Assembly: GCF_022539315.1 (NCBI RefSeq) | Contig: NC_066317.1 | Coordinates: forward strand, 52,184,435 to 52,248,434 | Length of the DNA stretch: 64,000 nucleotides | Direction: 5' to 3' | Source of the DNA: Serinus canaria | Taxonomy: Eukaryota > Chordata > Aves > Passeriformes > Fringillidae | The notes under the pieces: generated by a model | Databases searched by the model: none | Told to the model about the DNA's origin: nothing | Seen by the model: only the letters and a program-made list of their open reading frames with translations | Position numbers and translations under genes: made by a program | Shown here: positions 12,300 through 23,884 of the stretch, one piece after another | How positions within the stretch are numbered: the stretch's first letter is position 1 | Layout of the letters: the number at the start of each line of letters is the position of its first letter

Positions 12300-13385
12300 T
12301 TTTTCTGCTGGTTTTGCAATATTGGTTAATGTTTCATTTGCAACCCATTGTAATCCTGAGCTCTTTTTCTGCAGTATATCTGCCTAGCAAGACATTCTGC
12401 ATTTTACATTTTCCTTCCTAGGCAGTTTGCATGTCCTTGTTATATCCTATTTTATTGCTTTGTACCATTTCTCCAGTTTATCAAAATCACGTTGAATATA
12501 ATTCTACCTTCCAGTATTTCTATAACCTTCCTGGTTAATGTAATCCACAAATACTGGTCCTTTGATAGTAATAAAAATATTGCATAATTCTGCACTCCAG
12601 TTATTTCTTTCAGACTGTCAGTGAACAGATGCTAAGATGTTTCTGCTAAGTGATTTAACTGATTTTACTGTAATTTCCAATGGGAACACATTACCATACT
12701 TCTGACAGTGTCATACGGAATTGTCACATGTCAGCAAAGAAAAAGTATGCAAATACTTCCCTGTTAGTCACTTAATTGCACTGCCATGGAATGGTATCAG
12801 ATTGGCCTGTTGTGATTTGCAGCTCTTTTGTGATTTCAGTAACTCTCTTGTGGTTACTTTTAATCAACTTCAGATTTTCTAGGTGCTCAGAGAGAAAAAT
12901 CACTGATTAATAATTTATTGTCTTAACATTCTAAGTGTAAGCTAGGCATGATACATAATATTCTTTTTCTTTTTAGTTTACGAGTTGTATTTTTGCATTA
13001 GATGTCCCCTCAGCCTTATCTGTTCTGCAAAGTTTTCAAAGGTGACTGCTAATGGTCAAAGAAGATTTCCGATCATAAATACTTTAGGGAGAAATGTTGT
13101 TAAGTTGTGATGATATAACAACTTTTCTGTCTGTTAACTAACTCTGGCTTACAGCTCTAGCACTTAGTTGCTAATGTCAATTATTTTAAGCTTCTGGTCA
13201 CAATTAACCTCTTTGGTGAGGAAGGAAATAAAAATATAGTGAAGATTTTGCACTTCATTATATTATCTGTTATTTGGTCCTCATGTCTTTTAAATAATAG
13301 AAATTTTATTTCTTTCATCTTTTCTTTATTTTAATGAATTTGAGGAACTTTCTCATGTTTCCTTTTACCCAAGTTTGATACGGTG
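12300..13385 (-). mobile_element. Ancient CR1 relic (amniote-type), minus strand
   Basis: Read on the minus strand this resembles the CR1 lineage shared with turtles and crocodilians rather than the younger avian type. From the 5' side of the element (about 13385) there is the AT-rich region before the RT domain (similar to ...KNKEKMK...DDQITDNIMK). Next is a block at about 13030-13090 matching the conserved 'simultaneous gap, still open' ORF2 region. Then comes 12450-12560, matching the stretch after the FADD box (GATTTTGATAAACTGGAGAA, residues like DKLEKW), and finally 12310-12400 (AAAGAGCTCAGGATTACAAT), matching the segment before LNMSQ. No continuous frame survives. The identification rests on recalled family consensus; boundaries are uncertain. 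Confidence 0.62.
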
Positions 13386-13567
13386 TGAATTTGTTCCTCG
13401 GCTTAGTTTCTTTATTTCTTTATTGTTAAAGCACCATAATACCCATATACAGAAACAGACTCTAAAACAGGTCAGACTGAGTCCTGTTAAAGACAATAGG
13501 AATTGTCACCAGTGCCTGCCATGGAAAAGGAATTTTATCCTAAAAATAAAAATGTTTTACTAGGGCT

Positions 13568-14104
13568 TGGATTTGGCTGGGACAAAGTTAATTTTCTTCA
13601 CAGTAGTTTGTATTGGGCTATGTTTTGGATTTTGTGCAGAAAGCACTGTTGATAATACAGAGATATTTTCACTACAGCTGCTTGCACAGAGCCTTTTCTG
13701 CTTCTCACTTCGCAGCAGCAGCAGCGAGGCTGGGAATGCACAAGAAGTTGAAGGGGACACAACTGGGACAGCTGACCCAAGGGATATTCTGTACCACATA
13801 TGCCCAGCATATAAAGCTAGGGAAAGAAGAGAGTGGTGGTGACATTCAGAGTGATGGTTTTTGTCTTCCCAACTCACCCTCCTGTGTGATAAGACCAGAC
13901 TCTCCTGGAATTACCTGAACACCTGTCTGCCAATGGAAACCAGTGAATTCCTTTTATTGTTTTCCTGCCTGGACAATTTTGCATTACCTATTGCCTCAGC
14001 CCATGAGTTTTCTCACTTTTCCAACTCTCTTCCCCATTCCACTGCAGGGGAGTAACAAAGCCCCTGAGACCAGTTTAGCTGCCAGCAGGGGTTGAATCAC
14101 AGCC
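13568..14104 (+). mobile_element. ERVL-like solo LTR, plus strand
   Basis: A 537-bp LTR opening with GATTTGGCTGGGACAAAGTT and closing with GGGGTTGAATCACAGCC. Landmarks in order: TTGATAATACAGAGATATTT, the GC-richer U3 block with CAGCTGACCC and GGGATATTC, a TATA box ATATAAAG at 13809-13816, GTGATGGTTTTTGTCTTCCC downstream of it, and the CCCATGAGTTTTCTCACTTTT block near the 3' end. The same order is found in the LTR at 19752-20778. No gag, pol or env sequence adjoins it, so it is a solo LTR. I could not confirm a target-site duplication. Overlapping open frames of 60-105 codons on both strands are by-products of its composition. Confidence 0.85.
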
Positions 14105-14163
14105 CTCAGAGCAGAGAAGTGCTATGCATAGGGTCCCAAATGCACCCCAGAGCTGAAGGCAGC

Positions 14164-15234
14164 TGTGCAGGATTGACCATGGTTGATGTCAGGTGCCCAC
14201 TAAAGCCAGTCTATTACTGCTCTCCACAACTGGACAGGAAAGAGAAAATACAAAAAAAGGCTTGTACATCAAGATAAGGACAGGGAGAGATCACTCAGCA
14301 ATTACTGTCATAGGAAAAAGCAACTCAGCTCAGGTAAATTAATTTATTGCCAGTCAAAACCAGAGTAGAGTAATGAGAAATAAAACCAAATGTTTAAAGC
14401 ATTGTCCCGTCACCCTTCTCTTCTTCCTATTCTCAACTTCACTCCTGATTTCTCTACCTCTTCCCCTACAGCAGTGCTCAGGGAATGAGGGCTGTGGTCA
14501 GTTCAACACATGCTGTTTCTGCCACTCCTTCCTCAACAGAGAGAGGATTCCTCATACTCTTGCCCTGCTCCAGTGTAGGGTTCTTTTCACAAAGGACAGT
14601 CCTTCACCAACTGTTTCTGCCTGAATCCTTCCCACAGGCTACAGTTCTTCACAAACTCTTCCAGTCTTGGTCCCTTCCATGGGGTACAGTACTTCAGAAA
14701 CCAGCTGCTCTGTCATGGATGCCCCAAGGGGGCACAAGTCCTATCAGTAAACCGCCTCCCATGCGGGCTCCTTTCTCCAAGAATCCACAGGTCCTCCCAA
14801 GACCCTGGTCCAGTGTGAGCTTCCCACAGGGTCACAGCCTTCTTTGGGAACCCATGGGCTGTAGGTGGATCTCTGCTTTACTATGGATACCCATAGGCTG
14901 CTGCAACACAACTGCATCACTCTGGTCTTCACCATGGGTTGAAGAGGAACCTCTGCTCCAGTCTGAAGCACTTCCTTCCCCCTCTTCACTGACCTGGGTG
15001 TCTGCAGGGTTCTTGCTGTCCTGTCTTCCTCCTGTCTCTCTTCTTACTGCTGTTCCACTGCAGTTTTTTCCTCTGCTGAGGTATGTTATCCCAGATGCCT
15101 TGGTCAGCAGTGGGTCCATCATGGAGCTGACTGGCATTAGCACTTTTGAACACGGGGGAGCCTCTGGCAGCTTCTCACAGCAGCCAACCCTGTAGACCCC
15201 CCACTACCAAACCTTGCCATGCAAACCCAATACA
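14164..15234 (-). mobile_element. 1.07-kb ERVL-type solo LTR, minus strand, with 5-bp target duplication
   Basis: On the minus strand the element starts at 15234 (TGTATTGGGTTTGCATGGCA) and ends at 14164 (...GGTCAATCCTGCACA), giving TG...CA ends and 1071 bp. It is flanked by the exact direct repeat GCAGC at 14159-14163 and 15235-15239, a 5-bp target-site duplication as expected for ERVL-type integration. The middle, about 14560-14900, is built of imperfect repeats of roughly 55-60 bp around the core CCATGGGG/GGTCCCTTCC...CTTC, a known feature of this long avian LTR family. AATAAA lies at 14343-14348 (as TTTATT on plus), within the R-like 3' part. The antisense frame of 236 codons (14485-15195) follows these internal repeats and has no independent support as a gene. 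Confidence 0.9.
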
Positions 15235-15239
15235 GCAGC

Positions 15240-18200
15240 ACAGCCATGTTAGGGCAGCTCTCCACCTGTCTAATTAGGTTGCCTCTCAGTGGGAAACTGG
15301 TTCATAGTTTGTCAGTGTCTCTGCATGAAGCTACTATATTTCACAAAACTTCTTAAAATTTATTAACAGAAATTTATTCACAGCTAATTAACTTTATTCA
15401 GAGCTAATCTCAGAAAGCAGTGCCACTGAGTAACACATACTGAACATATTCTAAAATAATCACTTAGAGCCCTAAAAAACTTAATGCGTATGATTAATAG
15501 CCTTTATTATACTTTCAGTCATGTTTTACTGTATGTAATTTTCAGTTGATCCTTTTTTTTTCTTTTGAACACTATAAACAACAAGATCACTGCTTATGTT
15601 TCACAAAGCTAGTCTTTCTTTAACTTTTCTGTTCAGACCAATTCTTTTCCTGTTCAAATATTTCAATACCTAAGTTCTCTTTTTGTTTGTGAAATGAGTC
15701 ATATAGGCATACATTGAACAAGCTAGAGTTTAAACCATCCAGATGCTGCCTTAAGAGCTCATGTTGTACAGGTCCAGTTTTCAGGAAGACTCATTGACAA
15801 GTATCACATCTTTTGGCCCCCAACAATATGCTCATAGGAAAGGAATTTGCAGTTTTATGTACTACAAACCTGGAATTTGCGCCACATGATCAGCTAAGTA
15901 CCAATAAACCCTTTTGAGATGGCAATATTTTAATACAAACCTTGATTTATTTACCCTGATGCTACTCAAAAATGAAGTATACATGTAAAGTCCAGCTCCA
16001 TAGCTATTATAAATTTGCAAGTCCCCCAGTGGCTCTGAGAGAATTAAATGCATTAATGACTGTTGTAATATTACCCCAATAAGAATAAAAGTCAGTTGGA
16101 CTTTGCACTGATTACCCATGTCCTATAAGGAAATATGGATACTTAACATTTACCACTATAGTACAGCACTGCTGTAGAAAACACAGTCCCCAAGAGTTAA
16201 TATAATTATATAATAAAGTTTTGCCTCCTAAAATCTAATAATGCCAGGGCTTTGGTGCAACCATAATCTATTTATCTTTTCATTGTATCTTTATCCTTTT
16301 CCACCTGCAAACAGCATCAGAATGCTATACATATACATGATGGATTATTGCTATCATGCTCATGAGAATGCCAGGCATGAAGTATAAGAACAGAGTTCAG
16401 CCAGCAAGTATGACATAAATTATGCATAAGTAGCTTTTAGTGTCGAGCACTTTGCAAAGTTCAGTAAGTGCCTGTGACTGAAGTTAATCACCCTATGTCA
16501 CTGCAGGACTGTTTCTTTTAAGAGTGTATGTAAGATTTCTTTCAACATGCTTAAGAAGTGTATCATTTTAAGAAAGTATCTCATTTTAATTATGTAAGCA
16601 AAACACTTCTTTAAACATAGGAGGAGAAAGTTTACAGGATCATTGCAAGTCCTGAGAACCTAATTACAACTGAAGTCTGATTGAAGATCTAATCTAAGAT
16701 TTTATGACTTGAACTAATGGGTTTCAAGTGTTTGAGTATCAACGCCATTTGTTTTCCATACTGTTACTGTTAGATTGCACAGAGATCCTTAGCCTGCTTT
16801 CCCTCAGCTTGAATTCTGAGGATGTGCCACTTGGGACAGGGCACAGAACGAGGATTTTTTTCTCTCCTTCAATCACTGTATCTGTGCATACTCACATTGC
16901 ATTTGTACATGCTTCAGAATCTGTAGACTGCTGTTGAGGTAGGAAGTAACAGATTTGGTACAGCGCAGATGATGAGACCTGACCACTTCCTTCTTTAGAT
17001 GTACCAACTCCTTTAGTGTATAGCACACACTATACATTAAATAATTATGATCAAACATTTTCCTAAGGTATCTTAAAACATTCAGGAAAATGGAGTATGG
17101 GTTCATTATTTGTTGAAAAATGAACTGAATTGTAGTAACCCATTTTAATGGTTTGACTATTCTTGTCTTATTTTAATATAATATTTGAGAACATTTTATT
17201 GTTAATTCTTTAGTAAATAAGCAGGTGGACTGGCTAAAGTCACAGCATATAAGATAACCTTTCTTGCAATTTTCATAGTGCTTAAGAGTGGAAGGATTGT
17301 TCCAACATACACACAGGCACAGGCAGGCCAGCACACACACACCCACACACACAGAGCCCAGTGGGATTAAAAGCACTCTATCTGGTGGAAAATCAGGAAC
17401 TACAGAGGAAGGTATTTTCTTGTTTGAAGATTTGAAAGAACCATTCTAAGAGAAAAGGGAGGAGGCTTCTGATGTTAGGGATCTTGCCCCTTTCATGTTT
17501 CAAAAAGTGTAAAGGAAGTTCCTCTTTTATCAGCCTGAGGTAGAAAAGATGTGGCTTTCCCAACTCTAAATATTTAAAGAAGCCCTCATAAAACTTGAAA
17601 AAGGTTTGAGCTGTTTCTTTGTGGGACTAAATTCCTTAGGGTATAGGAAGACATACATTGATATTTACCTCCTATGATATTTTACTTCTTCTATAATAGA
17701 TGTATCATGGAACATTGGTATTATTTTCTATACTTCACAGTAATTTGCTTTTATATACTCTCAAGGAATCTACACAGCGTAAATTCTAAGTAGAAAGATT
17801 TTTAATTCTCTCTGTGGGAACACAGATATAAAAAATCAAAGGTGAAAGGCTACCAAGATGTATCCATGATATATATTTACGGGTAGATTTCACTGTTGAC
17901 CTGAGACAGCCAAGGTAAGGCTCACCATGCAGCAGAGGTCACAGAACATGCCAGGTCACATGAGGGGTTCCACTATTGGATTTGAATGGTTACAGAAATG
18001 GGGAGGAAATAACTGAATTTGAGGGCTAGCTCATCTCGAGCTGAAATCCATCAAACTAAACACCCCAGAGTTTAGCTTAAAGAAGTCTTCTTTTTGTTGA
18101 AAATAAATCACTGAAAAATAAATCAGTTTGCAGTTCTTAAAAAGCATTTTATTGTCATATGACCATGTAAAAGTTTCCTTAGAAAACAAGATAATTGTAG

Positions 18201-19751
18201 GATATTTTTAAAGATTATATTTTCTAAATTTTTAAACAAATCATTCTGTCTTGAGTTGCATAGATATTCTTTTCATGTGAATGTCAATTATTCTCAGAAG
18301 AGTCAATATTTGGAAAATAAAAGAGTTCATTGCTTGAATACTGAGGAATATTCCCTCTTGCTCCTATATACTTAGTATAGCATTATTTATTTCTAGTACA
18401 AGGGTACCTACAGGCACCAGAAAGTCTCAGACATCCATTGTACAAAGCAGTGCACAAACACATGGGAGGACAGCAGCGTATGTGCTGGTTCACAGGCCAG
18501 CTGACAGCCCCAGCCCTTCAGGCACACATGACTATCAGCTCTGTCTGTGACACCCTTACATGCCTTGAGCAAGTGGTGAACTTTTAAGGTTGGCTCCTCA
18601 GCTGGCGCAGCTGAGAAAATGGAAACAAAGCCATATTTTATTCCCCTGACTTTAGAATCAGCCAGGGGCAATCTAATCCATACTGCAATTTACAGCAGCC
18701 CTGCTGCCCAAGAAGTTATTCTGGCAGCTGAGAAGCACCAGAGCCTAAGGTCATTCTCCACTTCTCCCAAAAGTATCTGTATGCAAGGGCTAGAATGTGA
18801 ACAATATTAAGCATTTTTTTGCTTTTTCAGCTGAAGTGTCTCAAAGCAGCTAGAACAGAATTGATGATTGTCCTGTTAATATTGTGATTTATCTTAGTTT
18901 CATTATTGGAAGCAAGAAGCCTTTGAGAAATAAAAGGATGTTTTATTTTAATAATTGATTTATTTTTTCTATATGTGTAAATGTCAATCTGTGGTAATTC
19001 CACATATGGGTATTTGGGGTTTTTGTGAAATGCAAACAAATTATTTCATTGGTTTTAAAAATCACTTACTGCAGCCATTTTGTCTCATATTTACAAAACA
19101 TTTTTATTGCTTGCTCCTGTGTGACAATTTGGAATTTCAATATTACAACAGGGGATGATTTCTGGGAACTCATCAAGAGTGCTTGCATCAGGACACACTT
19201 TACAACTTAAATGAGGAATTTCTTTTTCCACTCTTTCAAATTACAGTGTTATCAAAAATGCCAGAGAAATTTAAAGTAGAAATTCTTTCAGCCCCAAAAA
19301 TATTCAGTATTGTACTTGCAAAATATTCACAGGTAAAATAAGCTACCTTCTCAAAAATCTAACCACCCACAATCCCTTGTAGAGAGAAGAGTACATTTTG
19401 AATCAAGGTGATGCAGGTAAGTAGTGAATCACACATTTCAGGGGACTGTCAAAAAGCTCTCTCAATGGATACATTAGAATGAAGGAGCCTCAGGCCAAGC
19501 CCAGAGCAGAAGGCAGACAGTGGAAATAGTGGATGAGATAATATCTCTTGTTCATCTGATGAATATACTCCCCAGAGGAGCCCTACTCCTCATGAGACAA
19601 TCTAAGCTGAAAAGACTGGAGAAACTTGTGAGATAGAAGTTTTAAAATTTTGTCTTAAATCTCCAGATTTGATTTACCAGCAGAAGCTAAAGAGTTGCTA
19701 GCTCATAAACCTTTATGGCATTAACTGTCTTGGAGGCACAAATAATCTACA
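15240..19751. other. Unannotated DNA, mostly AT-rich
   Basis: No gene or classifiable repeat recognised over 4.5 kb. An imperfect CA-rich tract lies at 17308-17356. The block at about 18400-18810 is less AT-rich and carries an 87-codon minus frame (18408-18671) and a 63-codon plus frame (18619-18810), neither with a recognisable motif. It may be an old, unclassified repeat or a conserved non-coding block. Confidence 0.5.
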
Positions 19752-20778
19752 GGTTTGGCTGGGATAGGGTTAAATTTCTTTGTAGTGTTTTGTACAGGGC
19801 TGCACTGCGGGTTTGTGACTGCCCTGGTTGCAGAGAAGGGGAGGAGCTCAGTGCTGATGGAAACAGTGCTGATTACTCAGGGTTAGTTTAGTCACTGCTG
19901 AGCAGCACTGACACAGAGCCAAGAGCTTCTCTGCTCCCAGCCCCCCCCGCCAGCGAGGAGGCTGGGGATGCACAGTGGGCTGGCAGGGGACACAGCCAGC
20001 ACAGCTGACCCCAGCTGACCCAATATTCCACACCCTGTGGCATCATGGTCAGCACACACAGCTGGGGGGAGAAGGAGGAAATGGGCATGTTTGGAGTGAT
20101 GGTGTTTGTCTTCCCAAGTCACTGTTAGGCATGATGGAACCATGCTCTCCTGGAGGTGGAAGAATGCCTCCCTTGCCATGGGTAGTGGTGTGTAGCAGGC
20201 ATATCCTCTCTTCTGCCCTTGCAGGTCACTTTTTCCTCAACTCTTACTATTGGACAATTTCTAGAACTCCTGTACCCTATATGAAGAGTTACTTTTTTCC
20301 AGCTCTGCAGAAGAAGCTGTCGCTGGGACCTTCGCAGAACACTCCAATAAAGACATCCCTGTGGAACCTCATACAGCCTTCTCCTCTCTCTCCCGGCATC
20401 TGCCAAAGGCACTTAGCAAGCTGAAATCACAAATGAGCTGATAATCACAAAGAGCTGAACTGCTTGCTAAGGTTGCCTGTGGCTGGGAGCTGCCTGGGAG
20501 CCTGGACAGGCTGTGCTGAACAGGACTGCTCTCTCTGGAGCAGCGACGGCCATCCGGAGATATCCCAAAACCCGGCTGAGGTGCACATTAGTAGTGAATT
20601 CATTCTTTGTTTTACTTTCCATGCAATCAGGTTTGCTTTACTCATTAAACTGTATTTATCTCAGCCCATGAGTTTATTTTTTACTTTTACTCTTGTGGTT
20701 GTTCCTATATCCCACTGGACAATACTGAGCAAGAGGCTGTGTGGTGCTTAGATACCTGCCAGGTGTGAACCACAGCAG
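19752..20778 (+). mobile_element. ERVL-like solo LTR, plus strand, interrupted by a nested insert
   Basis: This opens with GGTTTGGCTGGGATAGGGTT and closes with CCAGGTGTGAACCACAGCA. It is the same family as 13568-14104: it shares the U3 motifs CAGCTGACCC and ATATTCCACACC, the GTGATGGTGTTTGTCTTCCC block and the CCCATGAGTTTATTTTTTAC block. The polyadenylation region ATTAAACTG is near 20643. Its outer span of about 1.03 kb is nearly double the 537 bp of its relative, because about 400 bp at 20191-20588 is foreign. The LTR resumes at AATTCATTCTTTGTTTTAC (20597 on), exactly where the family continues after GGGTAGTGGTG. No internal retroviral genes adjoin. Confidence 0.85.
20191..20588 (+). mobile_element. 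Nested LTR-like insert inside the ERVL-like LTR
   Basis: A roughly 398-bp segment absent from the related LTR at 13568-14104. It begins TGTAGCAGGC and ends near GAGGTGCACA, with AATAAA at 20346-20351 followed by a GT-containing stretch and a TATA-like CTATATGAAG near 20277, the layout of a class II-type LTR. The host sequence TAGTGGTG before it recurs as TAGTAGTG after it (one mismatch), consistent with a mutated target-site duplication. The exact 3' boundary (20587-20590) is uncertain because the repeat and the CA end do not fit perfectly together. Confidence 0.6.
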
Positions 20779-23648
20779 CCCAAAAATGAAGAACTCTGGA
20801 AAAGACCAGGAATAAGCTACTGAAATGTTGTTTATGTAAATGCCCCCCACAGCTAGATGAAAACTGAGCAGAATCCTTGCAGATAAAGCCTAAAATTCAA
20901 TACCTAAATGTAGAGGTAGGCTTTCTATGACAGATTTTAGACCACCTGAGGATCAATTACATTGAAAGCATAAAAACTTCAGCTGGGCAACTGATACTAC
21001 ACATTGAAGTGAATTAGAAAGTCTTATGATACAACTGCAGATATTCACTTGCAGTTATGAAGTGGAATACAGTGTAAAAGGCCTTTGGCCACAATTTTTC
21101 TTTCTTTATCCCACCCATGCTTTACTTTTCAAGTTAAATATGGTCATTCTAATTTGGAGAAAGAGGAATTACTTTCTGCAAAATTTTGGTACAGAAACTC
21201 TCCTGAAATTTCATTAGGGTTTCTTCTGCAAGCTGGGGTTCATGAGGATCCTGTGCTTAGAGCAATTCTTCAAAAGTACATCTTTAAAGACTGTAAAAAG
21301 GAAGATGATATCTAGAGGAGGATGTGTGAGGAGTAAATGTAAGTTGTTGTTGCCCTCTTTATTGAGTGAAAGTTAGGGACAATGCTCTATTACAAGGCAA
21401 GACAGAAGGTTGCCAGTGTAAGTCTGGAAACAAGGATGCCCTGATGTTACCACAACATCACCATAACTGCAAGTCGATGATCTTCTTTTTTGCAAAAATT
21501 TTTTGAATTAATTTACATAAATTTAAAATATTTTAATATAGTATCTTTCCCCTTAGAATAAAAAAGATTAAATTTCTGCTACCTACACTAAAAATTAACA
21601 ACAACAACAAAAAAAAACAAGTTCAGTGAGTCAAAAACTAAGTGAAAAGAAAATCTAAAGTTCTTGTTGAAGTCTAAAGACCCAGCTTTCCTGCATACCA
21701 GAATTGTTTAATTGTCTTTTAGTGAATGCCAGTGTATTTGACACAGATTATGTCATAGTATTGGTAGGCAATTTACAATATTTCCAATGTAAAAACTTTT
21801 TTTTTCTGCAAGGAAAATACTACTGAATATTTCTAAGTAGAAAATGAAACCATTCTAATGTGTCTTTTTTTCTTAAATATTCCCAGTCTCTATACATTAT
21901 TAAAAAAAATACTTCATATCACTGGGGACAAATGTGGTAAATTATTCTAAATTCATTAAATACAGGTACCTGCCTATGGGGATATAGAAAAGAAGCATTA
22001 CTGAAGTGTTCTTCCTATAATGAACCAAAAGGTGTTTTTTCAGTTGTTTTCTTCTTTGAGGAAAATGTTGGAAGAGCTAGAAGACATATCAGAATATCAA
22101 TGTATTCAGATTCCTGTTGTTCCCCATACAAAGTTATTATCCAAACAGAAAATCCCTATATTCATAGTCTGAAACACACATTCTATTCCTGTTCAGTTCT
22201 TGGCAGATCTGAGTAGGTTCTTGCATAATTTTCCAGGATGAATAAATCTCTGTGTTTAGGATGCTGTTAGGATGAACAGTCTCAGTTTTGGCTGCTGTCA
22301 GTTGTTCTCTAAGATAGCAGAATCTCTGTGCTACACCAAAAGACATTCATTAAAATGAAAAACACAAGCAAGCAGTCTCTTCCAGCTGATGAAATGCTAC
22401 ACAATGACGACGGTGGTGATTTACCTATGGTGAAATTAATCTTCCTTAGAATGTCTAATGATATCTAATACTAATCTAATACAGTTTTTTTATCATAACA
22501 AATTGAATACATTGTTAATATTTCTACTTGAGTAGTTTGGTTACAGCATCCATTATTGTACATTGTAAAACTAACAATGAGAAGGGAGCAGAATGTGAAC
22601 AAAGTCCAAAGTCTGAGAAATACTTAAAAATCTCACAGCAATGACAGCAGCCTCCAGAACTGTTTGGTGTCTGTCTTTCAAAGGCTTGCTATAAATAATT
22701 ATACAATGTTTTTACTGCTTTCGAATATGGTTTCTGGGCCAGTGCTGGAGGAAGCTGAGTGATTGGTCAAGAATATTATACCGGTTTGTCCAAGCTTGTT
22801 AAGGCCAGATCTTAGATCTTCTCAGGATTTTAAATCTTGACAGTGTTTCCTGCAGTAGTTTTCATGGACTTGCTCTCATGGGAAAGAGAGGCCAACAACA
22901 GTACTTTTAACACCTCAGGCAGCTTCAAATGTGCATGACAAGAAGATGAAAAAGGCAGGTGTTCATAGCCTACAATAAATAGCTGCAATAGCATCATTGC
23001 ACAACTTCATTTGTACCAACCCCAACTAATATTAATACAAAAGTGAGCAGTTACTAGACATGTACTAGCCGAGATAGGAACAGCAGTTTGATCCTGTATC
23101 ACTGCACATTCTCTCCAATTCATAATGATGCCTTCAGGCAGTAAGAGCAAGGTTTTTGCATAGCCCATAGAGTCTGGAGTCTCTGATAGTTAGCCCATAA
23201 TTTCTGGTGTGTGACCACCAAAAAGGCTGCATTTGCAATAGTCAGCAAACTTCCCTTCAGTTTTTAAAACAAGCTAATGTCACCTTGAAAGCAAATAAGT
23301 GCATTGAGCAAATTCCTGGTTTATAAGCCACTTCCAGTGATCCACTCTGTGGTGCCCATTTAGAGTGTGGTGGAAGTGCTAGATTTCCTATGTTCAGTAC
23401 AGAATAACTCTTAAGCAGAAGCCAGCTCTGACTTTCTGACCCACCACCAAGCACAAGCATTGGTATGCATAAAATGGACATATTAATCCAGGCTTGATAT
23501 ATTCTGGAAAATACCATGTGTATAGAAGGAAGAATCATCTGCTCATGCTAAGGTCTTGCACTACATGCTGAGGTACACAATACCTACCAGTCAGCCCACC
23601 AAAAGCAATCAGTCAGTTCAAATCAAGAAGCACATGTGTTCTTGCTCA
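20779..23648. other. Unannotated AT-rich DNA
   Basis: No gene recognised. Small frames (76 codons at 21085-21315, 93 codons on minus 23257-23538) have no known motif. An (AAC)n/A-rich patch lies near 21597-21620. Nothing classifiable elsewhere. Confidence 0.5.
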
Positions 23649-23769
23649 GGAAAGAAGAAAGAGAAAGAGAGAAAGAGAAAGAAAGAAAGAAGAAGAAAGA
23701 AAGAAAGAAGAAGAAAGAAGAAAGAAGAAGAAAGAAAGAAAGAGAAGAAAGAAGAAAGAAAGAAAGAAA

Positions 23770-23800
<31 letters not shown>

Positions 23801-23837
23801 AAAGAAAGAAAGAAGAAAGAAAGAAAGAAAGAAGAAA

Positions 23838-23870
<33 letters not shown>

Positions 23871-23884
23871 AAAGAAAAAAAGAG
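23649..23884 (+). repeat. Purine-only GAAA/GAA microsatellite, about 236 bp
   Basis: The plus strand is essentially pure purine over the whole tract, mixing GAAA tetramer runs with interspersed GAA units (AAGAAGAAAG) and GAGAAA near the 5' edge. The 116-codon plus frame (K/E/R only), the 92-codon plus frame and the 128-codon minus frame (S/F/L only) over it are translations of the repeat, not genes. Such mirror-like purine tracts can adopt triplex (H-DNA) structures and are unstable in length. Confidence 0.97.

Noticed and set aside
13560..13918. Frames of 91-105 codons on both strands
   Set aside because: Inside the ERVL-like LTR; composition artefacts.
14485..15195. 236-codon plus-strand open frame, rich in S, L and P
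   Set aside because: It lies antisense within the 1.07-kb LTR and follows its internal repeats. No independent domain or codon evidence.
19848..20424. 149-codon plus frame and antisense frames
   Set aside because: They span the LTR and its nested insert; no retroviral or host protein similarity visible.
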